Part shown: positions 12,343 to 24,683 of the stretch, piece after piece | How the letters are laid out: each line of letters begins with the position of its first letter | Numbering within the stretch: the stretch's first letter is position 1 | NCBI GenBank assembly: GCA_025617745.1 | Contig: CM046867.1 | Location: 32,056,628-32,120,627, forward strand | Direction of reading: 5' to 3' | Origin: Heliocidaris erythrogramma | Taxonomy: Eukaryota > Echinodermata > Echinoidea > Camarodonta > Echinometridae | DNA length: 64,000 bases | Translations under genes and position numbers: made by a program | The notes under the pieces: model-generated | What the model was told of the DNA's origin: nothing | What the model saw: only the letters and a program-made list of their open reading frames with translations | Databases searched by the model: none

Positions 12343-15300
12343 ATACAAATGAATGCTACATGTACATTTATGATTTTGGTAGAAAATATGAATTAGCTTA
12401 ATAATGAGCAAAGAGAGAAAGGGAAATAATACAATAAACAGAAAAAGTAACTTCAAGTATAATGAACAAAGAGAACAATAATAATCACTTAAGGCATTTG
12501 AATTTCAGAGAGAAAATGAGACATAAATGCATTGTTTTGGGGGTATTCCTGTAAGGCTCTAGAAAGTAGTATTATCCACAAATTGTCCAGGGTAGAGAAT
12601 CAGCCTCTTGCACCTACCTTTGTTTTCCTGGTGCTTCAAGCAGTTCAACCATGTTTTTCCTGCCATGTTTTCAAACCATTCACCTCCAATCGGTTCCAAT
12701 TAATTTCTCACAATCCAATCACATCCACTCTAAAATAGGAGAAGGAAATGAGCAGGCCCTGCGTCACTACCCTCGCAGGGTTTACAGAGCTTTCCAGGAG
12801 AATTTATTTTACTACGAGGCAATTTTTTTTTAAACAGAAGTTCATTCACTATCAAGCAATAGCTTCCTGGGCTTTGGAATCAATCAGCAATCGTCAGCTG
12901 AGAACTCGGTAGTCGGTATATTATTCCACTGATGGAGAGATGGCAGAAATAGAACCATGATACCTCTGCATTCTGCAGTATTCGTTCTTGGCGGTTGTTT
13001 CAGAAGTCGTACGACTCACATTGATGTCACAATCCTAAACACAGATCTATTGAATTCTTGGCTCGGTTCCTGTTCCAATGCGTGACATCACGTACCGTTC
13101 ACGGTCGTATCTAGCAGATTGCAGCGTGTGAAAACACAAACTTGACATATGCAAAAATCCTTAGCAGAGAGAGTCATCCAGTGGCCTTTGACGTGACCAA
13201 GTGAATCTTCAAACGTCAATCGCTACAATTTGTTGGTTTTCAACAACAGCTGCACTTCTTTGCATGGGCAAAGAGCTGCTTGACCATTTCAAGTGCAGCT
13301 CATTTGCAGTCTGAATTAACATCATGGTTCAAGTCATTGCCATTATTCTTCTTTCCCTATCTGGGGCTTGGGGAGCTAAATTTAAATGCAAAAGGAAATG
13401 CATGAGTCAGGTATCTGACAGGTCTGTATAGTTCTATACTGGAGGCAACTTTGTCTCTTTACTGCCCGATTGTAAAGCATTGTTGTTGTTGACTAGTCTC
13501 TCAACTAATTATCACGTAACTGAGATGGCACTTATCGACAGCTCCTGACTCTTGTACAGTCGATGGTTTTTAAATTGGCTGGCTTTGCAATGATACTGCA
13601 CATAAGGTCTACATTATCTTTGAAGATAGACATGGAAATGAGTACATTTGGCCACTTTCCTTTTATGGCTCAAAATATATTTGTCACAAAGTACACTCAC
13701 TCATCGACAATCTTCAGGTACAAGTAATTGTTGTTGAATAACATCCTTCTGTACACATTTCTTTTCTTTTTCTAATATTTTTCTATCAATCTTTTAATTT
13801 ACCATAATGCTACATGTATAACATGTAATATTTCAATTGTTATATTATCCATTTAATTTTCTCTCCCTTTCTCATTTTGCTAGTATTCTCCTCTTGCTCT
13901 TTTGTTGTCATACTTCAGACCCGTCAAAACTGTAAATGAATCTTTAGAACAATGATATTGTCTAAGGGGGGATTCATATTCTTTGCACTTTCCAACTTGT
14001 CTTCTTTTTATTAGCTTTTCAGAGCTAAACTGTCCTCTCCTAGAATGCATTTCTCACTGCCCTGTAATAAAACTGACAACAGTTTATATTTCGAAGGACG
14101 TGACAGACGGTATTTAAAAGATAAGGTATAAAAAGGAAGAGCTTCCATATACATGTAGTGCTAATGAACTGTATCCTGAGAGCTTTGTTGGCACCATGGC
14201 CAATATTCAATTCTATCTATACATCAGATATATCAGGTTTTTACTCCGTTTTCTGCTTTCTGGTAGATAAAATAAATAGCCAATGTTGGTATTTAGTTGG
14301 GTTATCAGGCTGGGTTACATGTATATTCTTAGTTTAAGAAAGCTGGTTAGCAGACTGAAGTCAATTATTTGAAAGCCTTCATTTGGCTGGCAGTGATTTC
14401 CATTAATCATCTTAAGCTGCCCACAAGCTGCCAACAAAGCAAAATTAAATGCACACAGATATATATCTCAATGTGCATGATTTGGAATTGTTTGTGATGT
14501 CACAATAGCAATTAGTATATGTTTTGGTAAAGGTTGGCGTCATACTTATGTGATCAGAATAAGATTTAAGCCATTCTACTTTAATAGCCAAGCGAACTGT
14601 GCCTTAATTTGATAATGCCGGCCCAGAGGTCATAAGTATGACAGAAATAAAGACAACACATGGCGTTGGTCAAAGTCAAGGATATTTCTTGTCGCAGCTA
14701 TATATTGATTCCTCAAATAGCTTGAAGCTGGATTATAACTTTTAAAAGACAAACTCATAGTGTAGTTTCTATCATATACAAGGACATGTACATGTACATA
14801 TAGGCCCACAAACATTACATTACATCAGTGCCTACATAAGGCTAAAATTAGATCCATGCTATCAAATGATTTTGGTTTCCATGGCAACACTGTTTTGTTT
14901 ACTTTGTATCAATTTTCTTGCCAGGCATAACTAGATTATACCCAGGGATATCTAAACCACAATATATAATGTAGGGTAAAAATAGGACATATATATATTC
15001 TCTTTTTAACCGCAGAAAGCACAGTAGACCAACGTCTGATAGATTCAAATGAAGTTAGTCTCCAGCAGGATATTGATGTAAATATGCAAGGCCTATAGAT
15101 CCATATATATTCAGCGGTTTAAAATGGGTCTAGCCATTGAGGGGGCACTTGTGTCATGTTTGGGGGAGGGGGGAGCAGTCTATAGATCCATAAATATCAG
15201 GTGGATGAAATGCTACAAAACAAAGCCATACATGTAATAGTGACAGTCTGGTATGGGAGGTGGTTGAATCATCTTCTCTCTTTCTTCTTTTGTTTCATTG

Positions 15301-15561
15301 ATACAGGGCACCCTCCACCAGTAGCTAATGCATGCCACTGCTTATATTAATAGTATAAGTACAGTTATCATTTGTTTTTAAAACAGCTAGGACTGCATGT
15401 TAATCATTAAACTCCAAAATTTCAAGGTGTTTTTGTTCTTTTTCTTTACTCAGACATTCATACATGTACTTTATGAAACTTTAATTGTCCAAAAGAAGGC
15501 ATGGTCATCATAATTTCCCTTCCTCACAAGAGTCACAGTAAAGATTTCATCCAAACTACAT
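12343..15561. other. Gene-free stretch
   Basis: No supported exon. A GC-richer part at about 12880-13330 ends in a tiny ATG frame (13325-13405) with a hydrophobic start, discussed under rejected items. The rest is AT-rich, with GTACATGTA words and no clear repeat boundary. Confidence 0.4.
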
Positions 15562-15644
15562 ATTGTCTGTTGAAAGCCATAAGGGCATCAACCCATATAA
15601 TTTTACATTGAGTTAACGCCCTTCCGGCTCTAAACTGATGATAT
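15562..15644. mobile_element. Short palindromic element, family 1, copy C
   Basis: ATTGTCTGTTGAAAGCC at the left and its inverted partner ending in AACTGATGATAT at the right, with GAGTTAACGCCCTTCCGGCTC in between. It abuts the 5' edge of the reverse-transcriptase remnant that begins at 15651, so it may mark the break point where that element is truncated. Confidence 0.65.
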
Positions 15645-15650
15645 CTACTT

Positions 15651-17187
15651 CACATTATAGATTTTAAAAAAGCATTTGGCACTATTGATCATAGAATTCT
15701 TATAGAAAAGATAGAATATTATGGTATATGAGGTATAGTATTACAATGGTTTCAAAAATACCTATCAAATCGGTCACAAGTGTTACGTTACAAGGAAGAA
15801 TTATCTAGTACCCTGTAATAGTGTGATATCGTGTGGTGTTCCCCAAGGATCTGTCCTCGGGCCCACCTTATTTCTTTTATATATTAATGATTTGCCATGT
15901 TCCACTAATTATTTTCAATTTCGAATGTTTGCAGATGATACAAATATGTTTCATACATTTGATAGAGTACAACGAGAAATAGACATGACTGAGATAAATG
16001 ATAAATTGATGGAAGTACAGCAATGGTGTATAGTTAATAAATTAACAATAAACTTGAATAAAACAAATTATATGTTCCTTAAAGGGCAAAGGCAAACTAT
16101 TACCATAAGGGGTACCTTAAAACTTTCTGAAATAGAAATAGAAAGAGTTGCTATAGCATCCTTTATTGGAATTCTTATTGATGAAAGTTTGATATGGAAA
16201 ACCCAAATTCAAAATATTAATAAATGTATTCGGAGGAAAATTGGTCTTCTCTTTACTTTAAGACATTATGTACCAAGGTACATTCTTATGCTCTTATATC
16301 CAGCCTCACATGTTTTATGGAATTGAAGTTTGGGGAAGTTGCTTTAAAAGCCATTTAAATTGTATTTTTCTGGCACAGAAAATGGCTATGCATGCTATTA
16401 CTTTCTCCCCACTCAGGACAAGTTCAAAGCAATTATTTGTAGACCTGGAAGTATTAAATATACATAAGTTATTTCAGCTCTCAGTCTCAACATTTGTATA
16501 TGATCTACAGAGAGGACATTTACCACATTCATTAGAAGAATGAACCATGCATATAGAACTAGAGGGAAAGACAATTCATTGTTAAGACTAACAAAGTGCA
16601 ATACAACTCAAGGCACATTTACTATTTCTTTTGTTGGGGCAAAACTCTGGAATGATCTACCCTTAAATATAAGAAAGGAAATGACAAGATTTTCCTTTCG
16701 CAAGAACCTAAAAATTATTTTGTTGAACTAGGATTAATGTTCAGAGTTAAGGTAGATGTAATAATTTCCTGACTTTGTATAATTTGACATTATTAAAGTA
16801 TGAATAAACCGGAGAACCAAACTCGACTAGCACTTGTGATAACTTTTGGTTCTCCCGTTAGCAACATTTTCAACTTCAAAGTTTCTGTATAATATATTAT
16901 AGTAAATCTTTTGTGGATATTTTTGACAATTCTATGAAGTATTTTGAGTCAAAATTATTTTTCGATCCTGAAAAAATAACATGTTGTCAGGTAATTCAAA
17001 CTTTTAATTCCTGACTGTTTTTTTTCTTCTTCATATCTGTATGTCATCTCTATCCATGTTTATATTAAGTATACATATAATGACAATCTTTATGTTATGT
17101 ATACATGTATTGTAAATGTTAGTAAACATCAATTCATTCATGTAAATATGTTGTTAATCAAATCAAATCAAATCAAAATCAAATCAC
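15651..17187 (+). pseudogene. 5'-truncated, decayed non-LTR retrotransposon (reverse transcriptase, CR1/Jockey group)
   Basis: The sense-strand frames read FKKAFGTIDHRIL near 15660-15700, then GVPQGSVLGPTLFLLYINDL (about 15835), then FADDT (about 15930), the catalytic [FY]ADD motif of reverse transcriptase. A thumb and tail region follows with WNDLPLNIRKEM near 16650. This order is typical of non-LTR retrotransposons of the CR1/Jockey group. The copy is dead: TGA at 15729, TAA near 15811, and frame changes near 15815, 16270-16320 and 16540. The coding part ends at a TAG near 16731. The 3' untranslated part has an inverted pair GGAGAACCAAA/TTTGGTTCTCC (16810-16856) and ends in an (AATCA)n tail at 17154-17187, as these elements often do. 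The N-terminal half, including any endonuclease, is missing. Confidence 0.85.
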
Positions 17188-17633
17188 ATTCATGATCAAT
17201 GAAAGCTTTTTAATAATATATTATTAAAATGACATGAGAGTAAAACCTCAATGGAGAGAGTAGCTTTTTAGCAGATAATTACTATTATTTATTTGATGTC
17301 AGCTGTGCCTGGGAAGCGAAAAGCGAATACGATCACTATACTCCTTGGGTCTTTCCTCCCGTGGAATAACTGCTTGGAATGTGCAGTTTGGAAGAATATC
17401 ATTAAAACAGATCCTTGAAAAGGATTGCTCTTCAAATGCCCTAATATTCTAATTACGATGAGAAATAGCTGAAGTGTTCGGGCCAAACATTCATGGCAGG
17501 TGTGTGTGTACTGTCCCATATACACATTTCTGTGTGTGAGCTGCAGCAACAGTGGGTCAATTTCTCGCCATTTTGATGATTCCAATACAGACCTCAGAAT
17601 TTACACCAATTGTTGTGTTATCAACCTTTCCCC

Positions 17634-17867
17634 ATAGACCGCTTCTGTAACGTATACAAATTTATGCACATATATTTGCTGAGCACCTAGTGACGAGCTT
17701 TTCCATTAACCTGCTTTTTATAAGTGAGCCTGAATGTTTGGAATCCAGTTTGCATACATTTTTTGTTGCTATGTCTGGCAAGCCTCCGGCAAGCTTTCAG
17801 GTTGTCAAGAACAACCTTTGTTTGAAAGGTATGCATAAAATTTGCATACATTACTGAAGCGGTCTAT
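17634..17867. mobile_element. MITE family 2, copy A
   Basis: Left end ATAGACCGCTTCTGTAACG and right end (read in reverse) AATAGACCGCTTCAGTAATG form terminal inverted repeats of roughly 35 bases. The inner part contains TTGTCAAGAACAACCTTTG, which is found inverted in the second copy at 24921-25156. The length is about 234 bases. No frame. Confidence 0.7.
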
Positions 17868-19500
17868 TGCTTTGAGACAGTTTCTTTCATCATATAATCG
17901 CATTCATGTGACCAGAACTCATCTTTATCTTTAAGAAATTCGGACAGAGGTCAAGTTTCCTATTGTTATTCATGACTTAAACCCACAGTCTCGTTCAACA
18001 GAATTAGTAAAATATGGGCCCCAAGAGACTTTCTTATTCAAGTTGATCTTTGAGAAGAGCGTCTGTCTTACTCAAGTGAAATGTCATCTTGATAAACCCC
18101 AAGGATAAGGAAAGCCAAGCTGATAGATGGGATCCATGGGCAAATTTCAGGGTTATGTGTCATTCTCTATCTCCCTTCCACTTTACATGCCGCTGAGGGC
18201 GTTTGACGGATCAGACACAGGCACAGTTTCACAGGACCTTGTTTTTCAAGTGTCTGAGGACTATGTTTGAGATATTTTAAGTTATCATACGTGTATTAAG
18301 ACTGTACATACTCAATATACATGTAGCCAGATGTATATGTACATCTACAGTTAGAAGTTGTTGTTTTTTTTTACTAAACTTGGGAATACAAAGTTATGTC
18401 CCAATACAAAAACTTCTTTTGCAATGCTAACTTTATGATCGAGTGAAAAAGATGTGAATAAATGATTGATTACCATTATAATCAACAATATACCAGCCTA
18501 CAAACTTGTATCCAGTAATCTTTTTTTTTTCATCATGAACATGCACATTGTTATTGACATGACAGATTTTTTTTTCTTTCTTCTAAATTCTAATCACGAG
18601 TGGATCCAAAACATGAACCGATGTGTACACGTCATGACCCCCTTTTTTTTTTTGATGTTTTTTAGACCTGTGCCACCCCCACCCCCTCCCCATCAACTTC
18701 TAAAGATCCTGTATAAGCCACTGCTAACATGTGACTGCAACATAACCATAATAATCATAAATTTTGTTTCATTTGCTCTTTAATTGTTAAGAAAGTATAA
18801 AGCCTTATGCTTGGGTCTTCTGTTTTATAATCACTGCATATCATTTGCATTCCAATGCTTGTAATGATTACCAGTATGTAAAACTAAGGCTTCTGTAGTA
18901 GAATATAAAGCTACATTTCCAAGTTAAACTAAAGTGCTTCTAAATCCAGTATCAATAATAATGTTGTGATGATTCAATTATATCCTCTCATCCTACAGGC
19001 TAATTTGCACACCTGGCCATGGATCTGTTCACATATGGCGCATATTTTAACATTCCTTGGCAGACCCATGGGGGTCAGCGCTCCATGACAGACCCTGTCT
19101 CTGCTGGGTGCATGAAGCTTGGCCTGTTGCTAATATCCTAGCCCAAACCATGCTAGCCTGACTCATACATCCTGCCTGCAGCCTCAAGTCTATCGTTCCT
19201 TAATCCAATAGAGGCGGGTGCACTATGCAGAGAGAACTTCAAGTAACAGCCCCCTCTATCGTACGAAGGGGGTACTTTGAGGTAGTCTACATACTCAACG
19301 AGCTCTAGATCTACTGAAATGTAGCGGTGTTTTCCAGGTAACAAACTTTGCAGAAGTTTGTGACCTTTTGACAATATATTTACCTTACTGCTAAAAAAAG
19401 CAAGTACATGTAGGCCCTATGTGCTTGTACAATATAGGTAAGCTACCAGAAGCCCCTACAGCTTGAAGCCCTATCAGAGGTATTAGGTAATAATGGTTAA
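17868..19500. other. Gene-free stretch
   Basis: AT-rich DNA with T-runs near 18520, 18570 and 18640. A 48-codon frame at 18127-18270 and other short frames have no recognisable domain and are of a length expected by chance. Confidence 0.4.
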
Positions 19501-19729
19501 TTAACCCTTCCATGCCACCAGAGTTTTGAGCAATTGTCAAAAATGAACTTTCAATGAGTTTTTTTCTTGAGCAAACTGGCTAAAGATTTTTTGCATAGGT
19601 ATAAACATTATATTGGAAGCACAGGTTTCTGTATGAGGAAGAATTTTCAAGCCCTTCTGAGCCTAAACAAAATGTTCAACACTCACATTTTTGGGCAGGA
19701 TTTGCTGCCCATGGCATGGTAGGGGTTAA
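19501..19729. mobile_element. piggyBac-like MITE (TTAA-flanked)
   Basis: TTAA at 19501 followed by CCCTTCCATGCCACC, and GGCATGGTAGGGG followed by TTAA at 19726. Termini of about 15 bases are inverted copies with one inserted base. This is the same TTAA/CCC design as the element at 9721-10111 but with different subterminal sequence, so it is a separate family. Confidence 0.65.
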
Positions 19730-19739
19730 ATGTACTTAC

Positions 19740-19806
19740 CAAGGATGCTAGAGTATTTATTGACTTGGTTACGAGACCACTGCTCTACCACAGAGCCATC
19801 TCGTTA
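19740..19806 (-). repeat. 5' half of a tRNA-like sequence
   Basis: Read on the minus strand it gives TGGCTCTGTGGTAGAGCA, an A-box and D-arm, followed by TGGTCTCGTAACCA, an anticodon-arm hairpin with CGT in the loop. No B box follows. It is a truncated tRNA-derived sequence, similar in style to the SINE at 32761-32943. Confidence 0.5.
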
Positions 19807-19972
19807 AGATTTGTTTCACAACTTGCATGATAAGTTACTGAATTACTGACGGGTAATACATATATGCACATGGGAAAATCCCACTGGTCCTTCATGTATG
19901 CATTGTACGTACCACTGGTACCACTAATGTTCATGTAGCAACACTATAGCTATTTCCATATTTCTGTTATGG

Positions 19973-19998
19973 GTTAGGGTTAGGGTTAGGGTTAGTGT
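19973..19998 (+). repeat. Short interstitial telomere-like (GGGTTA)n
   Basis: Four to five tandem GGGTTA units. The unit matches the usual animal telomere repeat, but the tract is only about 26 bases long and internal. Confidence 0.8.
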
Positions 19999-21049
19999 TG
20001 GGCCAAGGAACTGGATTGATATTCTCTTACCTTACAATGTAATTCTAAGCCCCTCTTTTATTCTGGCACATATTTATCAATGTTCATTAGATGTTCTTAC
20101 CTTTGAAATATATCCTGAATCAAAAGTTACTCCTGAATTGATTTCCACTCTCTTGGTGACCTAAGAAAGTAGTGGTTCTGGTGAAGAAAAATCCCAACTG
20201 TACAGCATCTATTCCTGTCATTCTCCTTTCTTCACTTTAGATGAGATTCCATTCCTGACAAGAAAAATAGAGAACCTACTTTAGCGATCATATAATGTGG
20301 AAAACAAGCTGCTGAAATGTGTCTATAAACGAAATTTTTTTGGGTTTCTCAGCAATTCTCAATAAAACCAGAACTAAAGAAATCTGAACATACAGACCAC
20401 CTTCCTATAAATATCATTTTTTAAAATCTCCTTTGACCAGTCTTTATATAAAGCTTTCACTCCATGTAATTATACATTAATGAAAATGATTTACAGATAA
20501 ATACATGGATTTATGTCTGTATATACCACAAGTAAAGATATATAGGTACAGAATACTTACATTATATAGATGTGTATATTTTACCAACCAGGAAATCATA
20601 TAAGTATATGTATCACTGATTTGTGAAGTGCTATCATAAAATATGTAAAATGAGTCACAAAATCCACTTGCAGTTCTATAAACAATTATATCAGTGCTAA
20701 ATTTAACAAATATTTGCACAACTTCATCAGAATCAGACCAGCGAATTGTATCTGTGACAATTAATCCCTGATCAGGCGATCAAATATGCACAAGTACAAA
20801 GCAAGCAAGTTAATATTGCTCCTAAAATTTGCCAATATTATACAGGGGTGTCAAGACAATTTTGACATTCATTTACAGGGCACATGTACAAATACTGCTC
20901 ATACCTGCAGTGCATAAGTTGAGAAAATGAAAATGAAACATATTTGCTTTGTTGTTCCAGTTCAGATATTGAATAGATCTTGCAGAGTTCCTGATAATAT
21001 CACATTTTAGTTTTAAAGTGGCATCTAAACTTGTGTTTACATGAACTAA

Positions 21050-21381
21050 GTGTTAAAAAAATAAACAGTGGACACTTTTGAATGTTAATAACTAAAAAAA
21101 TTATACATCGTATCAGACTGAGGTTTTTGCATAGTAAAGTTGAAGAATGTAAAATTTATTGGCAGCAAGTTTTATGACATTTCTCTGAATACTTTTCTCT
21201 AAATATTGCTGTGAATATTAGTTATAATAGATTTTTCACTTTTTGAAAAATCAAGACAACAAAATTTGTGTGTATAAGTAATTAATTCAGAACACAACAT
21301 AAAAACCTCAGTCTGATACAATGACTATATAATGTTTGAGTTATTAAAAATCAAAAGTGTCCACTGTTTTTTTTTTAACAC
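21050..21381. mobile_element. MITE with 80-bp terminal inverted repeats
   Basis: Left arm TGTTAAAAAAATAAACAGTG continues with GACACTTTTGA and reaches CAGACTGAGGTTTTT; the right arm is AAAAACCTCAGTCTG through GTGTCCACTG to TTAACA. The arms pair over about 80 bases with a few mismatches and small gaps. The middle, about 170 bases, is AT-rich and non-coding. No clean target duplication was found. Confidence 0.75.
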
Positions 21382-21554
21382 CTACATGTAGTATATAACA
21401 TGAGTATAAGCCTCTAAAGCATTTTATTTTCATCTTGGAAGTATATATTGTAATGGCAAATATATGAAATAAAAGTATAATAAAAAACTACTCAAAATGG
21501 CAACACACACACATAGTTCCTCTCTGTTTATGATGAAAGTATGTGTAAAAGTGA

Positions 21555-21800
21555 TGGGTCATTGTTAAAGCAATGGTCTTGTAACCGGTACATCCCAGGT
21601 TCGAAAATGTGTCGATGTGCTTTTGCCTTTCTGTGAAGCATTAATCCTCACTGCTACATTCCTCAGAAAGGACCAAGGAGGTACAGTACTAGGCAAGCAA
21701 TTTACATTGTATGCAGGTCACACATGTCGCTTACCTAAACTTACCTATACCTCCTTCCTACAGTGTAATAGCCATGTATACTAAACCATCAATCAATCAC
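21555..21800 (+). repeat. tRNA-derived SINE-like sequence
   Basis: The segment TAAAGCAATGGTCTTGTAACC resembles a D arm plus an anticodon arm with TGT in the loop, and CAGGTTCGAAA is a B box. A non-tRNA body follows and ends near CAATCAATCA (21788-21800). No poly(T) directly follows the tRNA part. Confidence 0.5.
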
Positions 21801-22497
21801 TGATTAAGTAAAAAAAAATATGAAACACAAAATATTAAAGTGCTTTCCTATAGCTACTTAACTCTTTGCTTTTAATTTTATCTCTACTTCAAAATCAGAA
21901 TAATTGAATGAAAAGCCCCAAAACTTACACCTGTACACGGTAAAGTGTAATCCAAAGTAATCCACTACAAATGATTGTACACAAACACTTGCTCCACACA
22001 AGATACAAAAAGCTCACTGAATACAAATGTGTGAAGCAAAGACGTCAAAAACTGTCAAGATCTACATGTACACGTATTGACCCATCAATTGGCAGGGCAG
22101 TCCCCAGGCCGATGGGGGACAGTATGACTAATAGAGGTTAAGGAGAATAGGTTAGCAAGGATGTAAATCAAATCAATGACCTGCAGTAAATTATCTGTCA
22201 GAGAAACCTGTTTATACAGGAAAAGTCTGTCTTTTCTTATAGGAATCGATGTAGCAAGTCTCCCGATATTAATTTGGTAAATGACAGGAGGATGAGGAGA
22301 GAGCAATATGAGGAGAATCGTCGCAGGAGGAATGGCCTGCTCTTTCGAACGAAACAGCACAGGAGATGAACGATGATAATTGAATTAAAAACATTAGTAT
22401 CCCGACTTTTATTTACACGGACAAAATTTTGAAATCTCAGCAGAAAAGACAACAAAGCAGGCCGTACAATGCATGCAACGCTCAAAGCAACCGCAGG

Positions 22498-22548
22498 ATC
22501 ATGACATCATATCCAATGGCCTGCTCATATCCAATGATGTCATGATCG
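22498..22548. repeat. Short inverted repeat GATCATGACATCAT
   Basis: GATCATGACATCAT and its exact reverse complement ATGATGTCATGATC flank about 20 bases. Within the loop the word ATATCCAATG is also duplicated. Confidence 0.6.
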
Positions 22549-22579
22549 CTGCACTTCCGGGATCGCATTTGGGCCCGCG

Positions 22580-22636
22580 TGCGTTTACAGTGAAGTTTAG
22601 TCCGGCCTAGGCCCGGGCTTACTCTCACTGTAAACG
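22580..22636. repeat. Small foldback with CGTTTACAGTGA ends
   Basis: CGTTTACAGTGAAGTTTAGTC on the left is mirrored by a reversed CCCCGTTTACAGTGAGAGTAA on the right, around CCGGCCTAGGCCCGGG (motif given as words). It is about 57 bases long and nearly all hairpin, GC-rich against AT-rich surroundings. Confidence 0.5.
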
Positions 22637-22639
22637 GGG

Positions 22640-22960
22640 TCTAATATAATGCCAAGATACACGTACATTTACAATCAATTTATTGCAATCATACAAGTAT
22701 TTGACTAGCAACTGTTAAAGAAGAATCATGGATATTATTCACAGCATACTTTGTCATGCACATGTACATGTATTGTTATGTTAAATCATTTGTATTCATA
22801 CATTGTGTGCTACATGTATACTGTTAAATTGATGTTTTGTATACATGTACATGTATCTGCAGAAACAGCCAGAAAATGATTTTTATGCAAAAGGTATCTT
22901 TATTTTTAAGTGCATGGCCAATAAATTTGAATTGAATTGAATTGAACTGAATTTAATATA
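22640..22960 (+). repeat. Probable 3' end of a non-LTR element with (TTGAA)n tail
   Basis: The segment ends CAATAAATTTGAATTGAATT and further TTGAA units (22925-22952). Tails of this kind mark 3' ends of CR1-like non-LTR elements; the retroelement at 31401-32500 has a similar GAATT-rich tail. No coding frame is left. Confidence 0.4.
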
Positions 22961-23100
22961 AAAACATTCTTTTCTCATTAGGCATATTTTCTTATCAAAA
23001 CATCAAATCCATAATACTACATGTACACTCTGCATGCAACAGTATTATGCAAATCCATATTCTGGCAAAGAAAACCGTGGTCATGTATTTCTCTCTCTCT

Positions 23101-23112
23101 CTCTCTCTCTCT
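23101..23112. repeat. (TC)n microsatellite
   Basis: Pure CT repeat running from about 23089 to 23112. Confidence 0.7.
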
Positions 23113-23718
23113 CAAAGAATTCAAGGACATTCCCGGTCCACTCTTTCTGATACACTGCAGTGTAGTTCAAGATTAAGGCTTCTAACAGTTAGACATGCAT
23201 GACTTTGTACAGTGTAGTATATACATGTAAACAGTAATGACATTTTAAAGTGTACAATCACCTGAAAAAATAATTTGCATACAGCTAGAAAGTATAAAAT
23301 CAACCTCAATTAAAGAACTTTATCTCGTATTCTAAAGGTCAACATGTAAGGAGTATGAAGAAAATAAAGGATAAAATGAAGGTGCGCTCGCGGAACTGAA
23401 CTCCAAGTTGGGTTCCGCGAGACCTTATCTTGGCGAGCGTGTACGGGTGCATCGAGTAGTCCACTCATATATAGAGAGAGTAATTACACTTGCAATAGAA
23501 GTAATATTTGAAGCCCATATAGTATAATGACATGGAACCTCTAATATACTAGCAAAATATTTTTTGGTGATCGGTACCCTTAAAAGACTGATATGACAAG
23601 AACTACATGTACATGTACTTTAATAGCACATGTACAATCTATGTCCATGTTTACAGCCCATCCTTGTGTGAAGTTCATGTATTCTGATGCAGATAACATT
23701 TTTCAAGTTCAAAACTGG

Positions 23719-23854
23719 AGAGCGTTTCATCAAGCGTTTTGTCAGTGATTTTCACCGACAACTGTTATAAGCTACTGAAATCCTTGCATCTGACTGGCTG
23801 CGAGCAAATTTGTCAGTAAAAATCATTGACAAGACACTTGATGAAACACCCCCC
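23719..23854. mobile_element. MITE family 3 (AGCGTTTCATCAAG), copy A
   Basis: Starts AGCGTTTCATCAAGCGTTTT and ends with the inverted AAGACACTTGATGAAAC followed by a C run. Inner arms TCAGTGATTTTCACCGACAA and TTGTCAGTAAAAATCATTGA also pair. It is about 136 bases long and almost entirely foldback. Two further copies lie next to each other at 48109-48246 and 48247-48385. Confidence 0.8.
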
Positions 23855-24137
23855 TGATTATTCAAACAAGTCAAGACTTGCAAGATGTAGGCCTACAGTG
23901 TACACCCAAGAACACAAATGTAATCAAGCTGATTAAAGCGGTCATTTTGTACGCACCACGATGTACACACCAGTATGATTTTACTTGATAAACAAGTAGC
24001 GCATCCACCAAAACAGATGCGTGTGCATGTACAATTTGGGGCCATTTGTTACATGAATTACGAACTGGCTTACTGTTGGAGATACAACATGAGAGCAACA
24101 GAACAAGCTTCAGCATCATACACACGACATTTCACTT

Positions 24138-24300
24138 TGTGTACTTGTATAGTCAAACGTCCTTATAGCTATCACCTGTATAGGAAGCTAGACCACCTGT
24201 CTGTAAAGACATCTTTGTTTCCCTAGAATATTTTTTCTCATTGAAACGTACAGCAAGGGAACCTGTCTAAAAAGACCTCTTGTCTAAGATAAAAAAAAAA
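24138..24300 (-). repeat. Dispersed repeat with GGTCTTTACAGACAGGTGGTC core, inverted copy
   Basis: Reverse complement of the repeat at 524-700: on the minus strand it reads AGTGGTCTTT, then GACAGGTTCCC, CAATGAGAAA, AGGGAAACAAA, GTCTTTACAGACAGGTGGTC and GTTTGACTAT, the same order as the first copy. The right edge meets the SINE-like sequence at about 24300. Confidence 0.6.
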
Positions 24301-24415
24301 AGACCACTGATCGGACCCAGGTTCGAATCTCAGTCACGTCTTTTGGATGGTGACGTTAAAGGTCGGTCCCAGACGTGAATAATCATATTTGATTGATACA
24401 CTCTGTAAAAACCAA
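24301..24415 (+). repeat. SINE fragment (B box plus GACGTTAAAGGTC body)
   Basis: CAGGTTCGAATCTC is a B box, without a recognisable A box upstream. The body has TTTTGGATGGTGACGTTAAA and GGTCGGTCCC, words common in tRNA-derived SINEs of marine invertebrates. It is probably 5' truncated. Confidence 0.5.
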
Positions 24416-24683
24416 ATTACACGCACACACCGCTTTTCTTGTCTCCCTCACATGGTCTAAAGGTTTCACTGTATATGGATTCTACCAAAGCCATAGAGAT
24501 TTTCCAAGGGCTGGTACAGTGTATGTACTGCATGGTGGGAGAGAGAGAGGGAGGTAGAATTAATCTCATAAGTTTATATACCCCCACAACAGTATTACTG
24601 TATAAAACATTACAGGAGTTTATGAACAAAACCACATGGGCACATCATCTTAGTGCTGGTGTCATGCTCATCTTCTTTTTCAG

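Noticed and set aside
13325-13405. Small ATG frame with a signal-peptide-like start (hydrophobic run IAIILLSLSGAWGA) and good start context
   Set aside because: Only 26 codons before a TGA, and no GT donor between the hydrophobic part and the stop. A chance micro-frame is more likely.
18127-18270. 48-codon + strand frame with ordinary-looking residues
   Set aside because: No family signal and a length expected by chance in this composition.
19973-19998. True telomere end
   Set aside because: Only four to five units, internal, and flanked by ordinary sequence on both sides.
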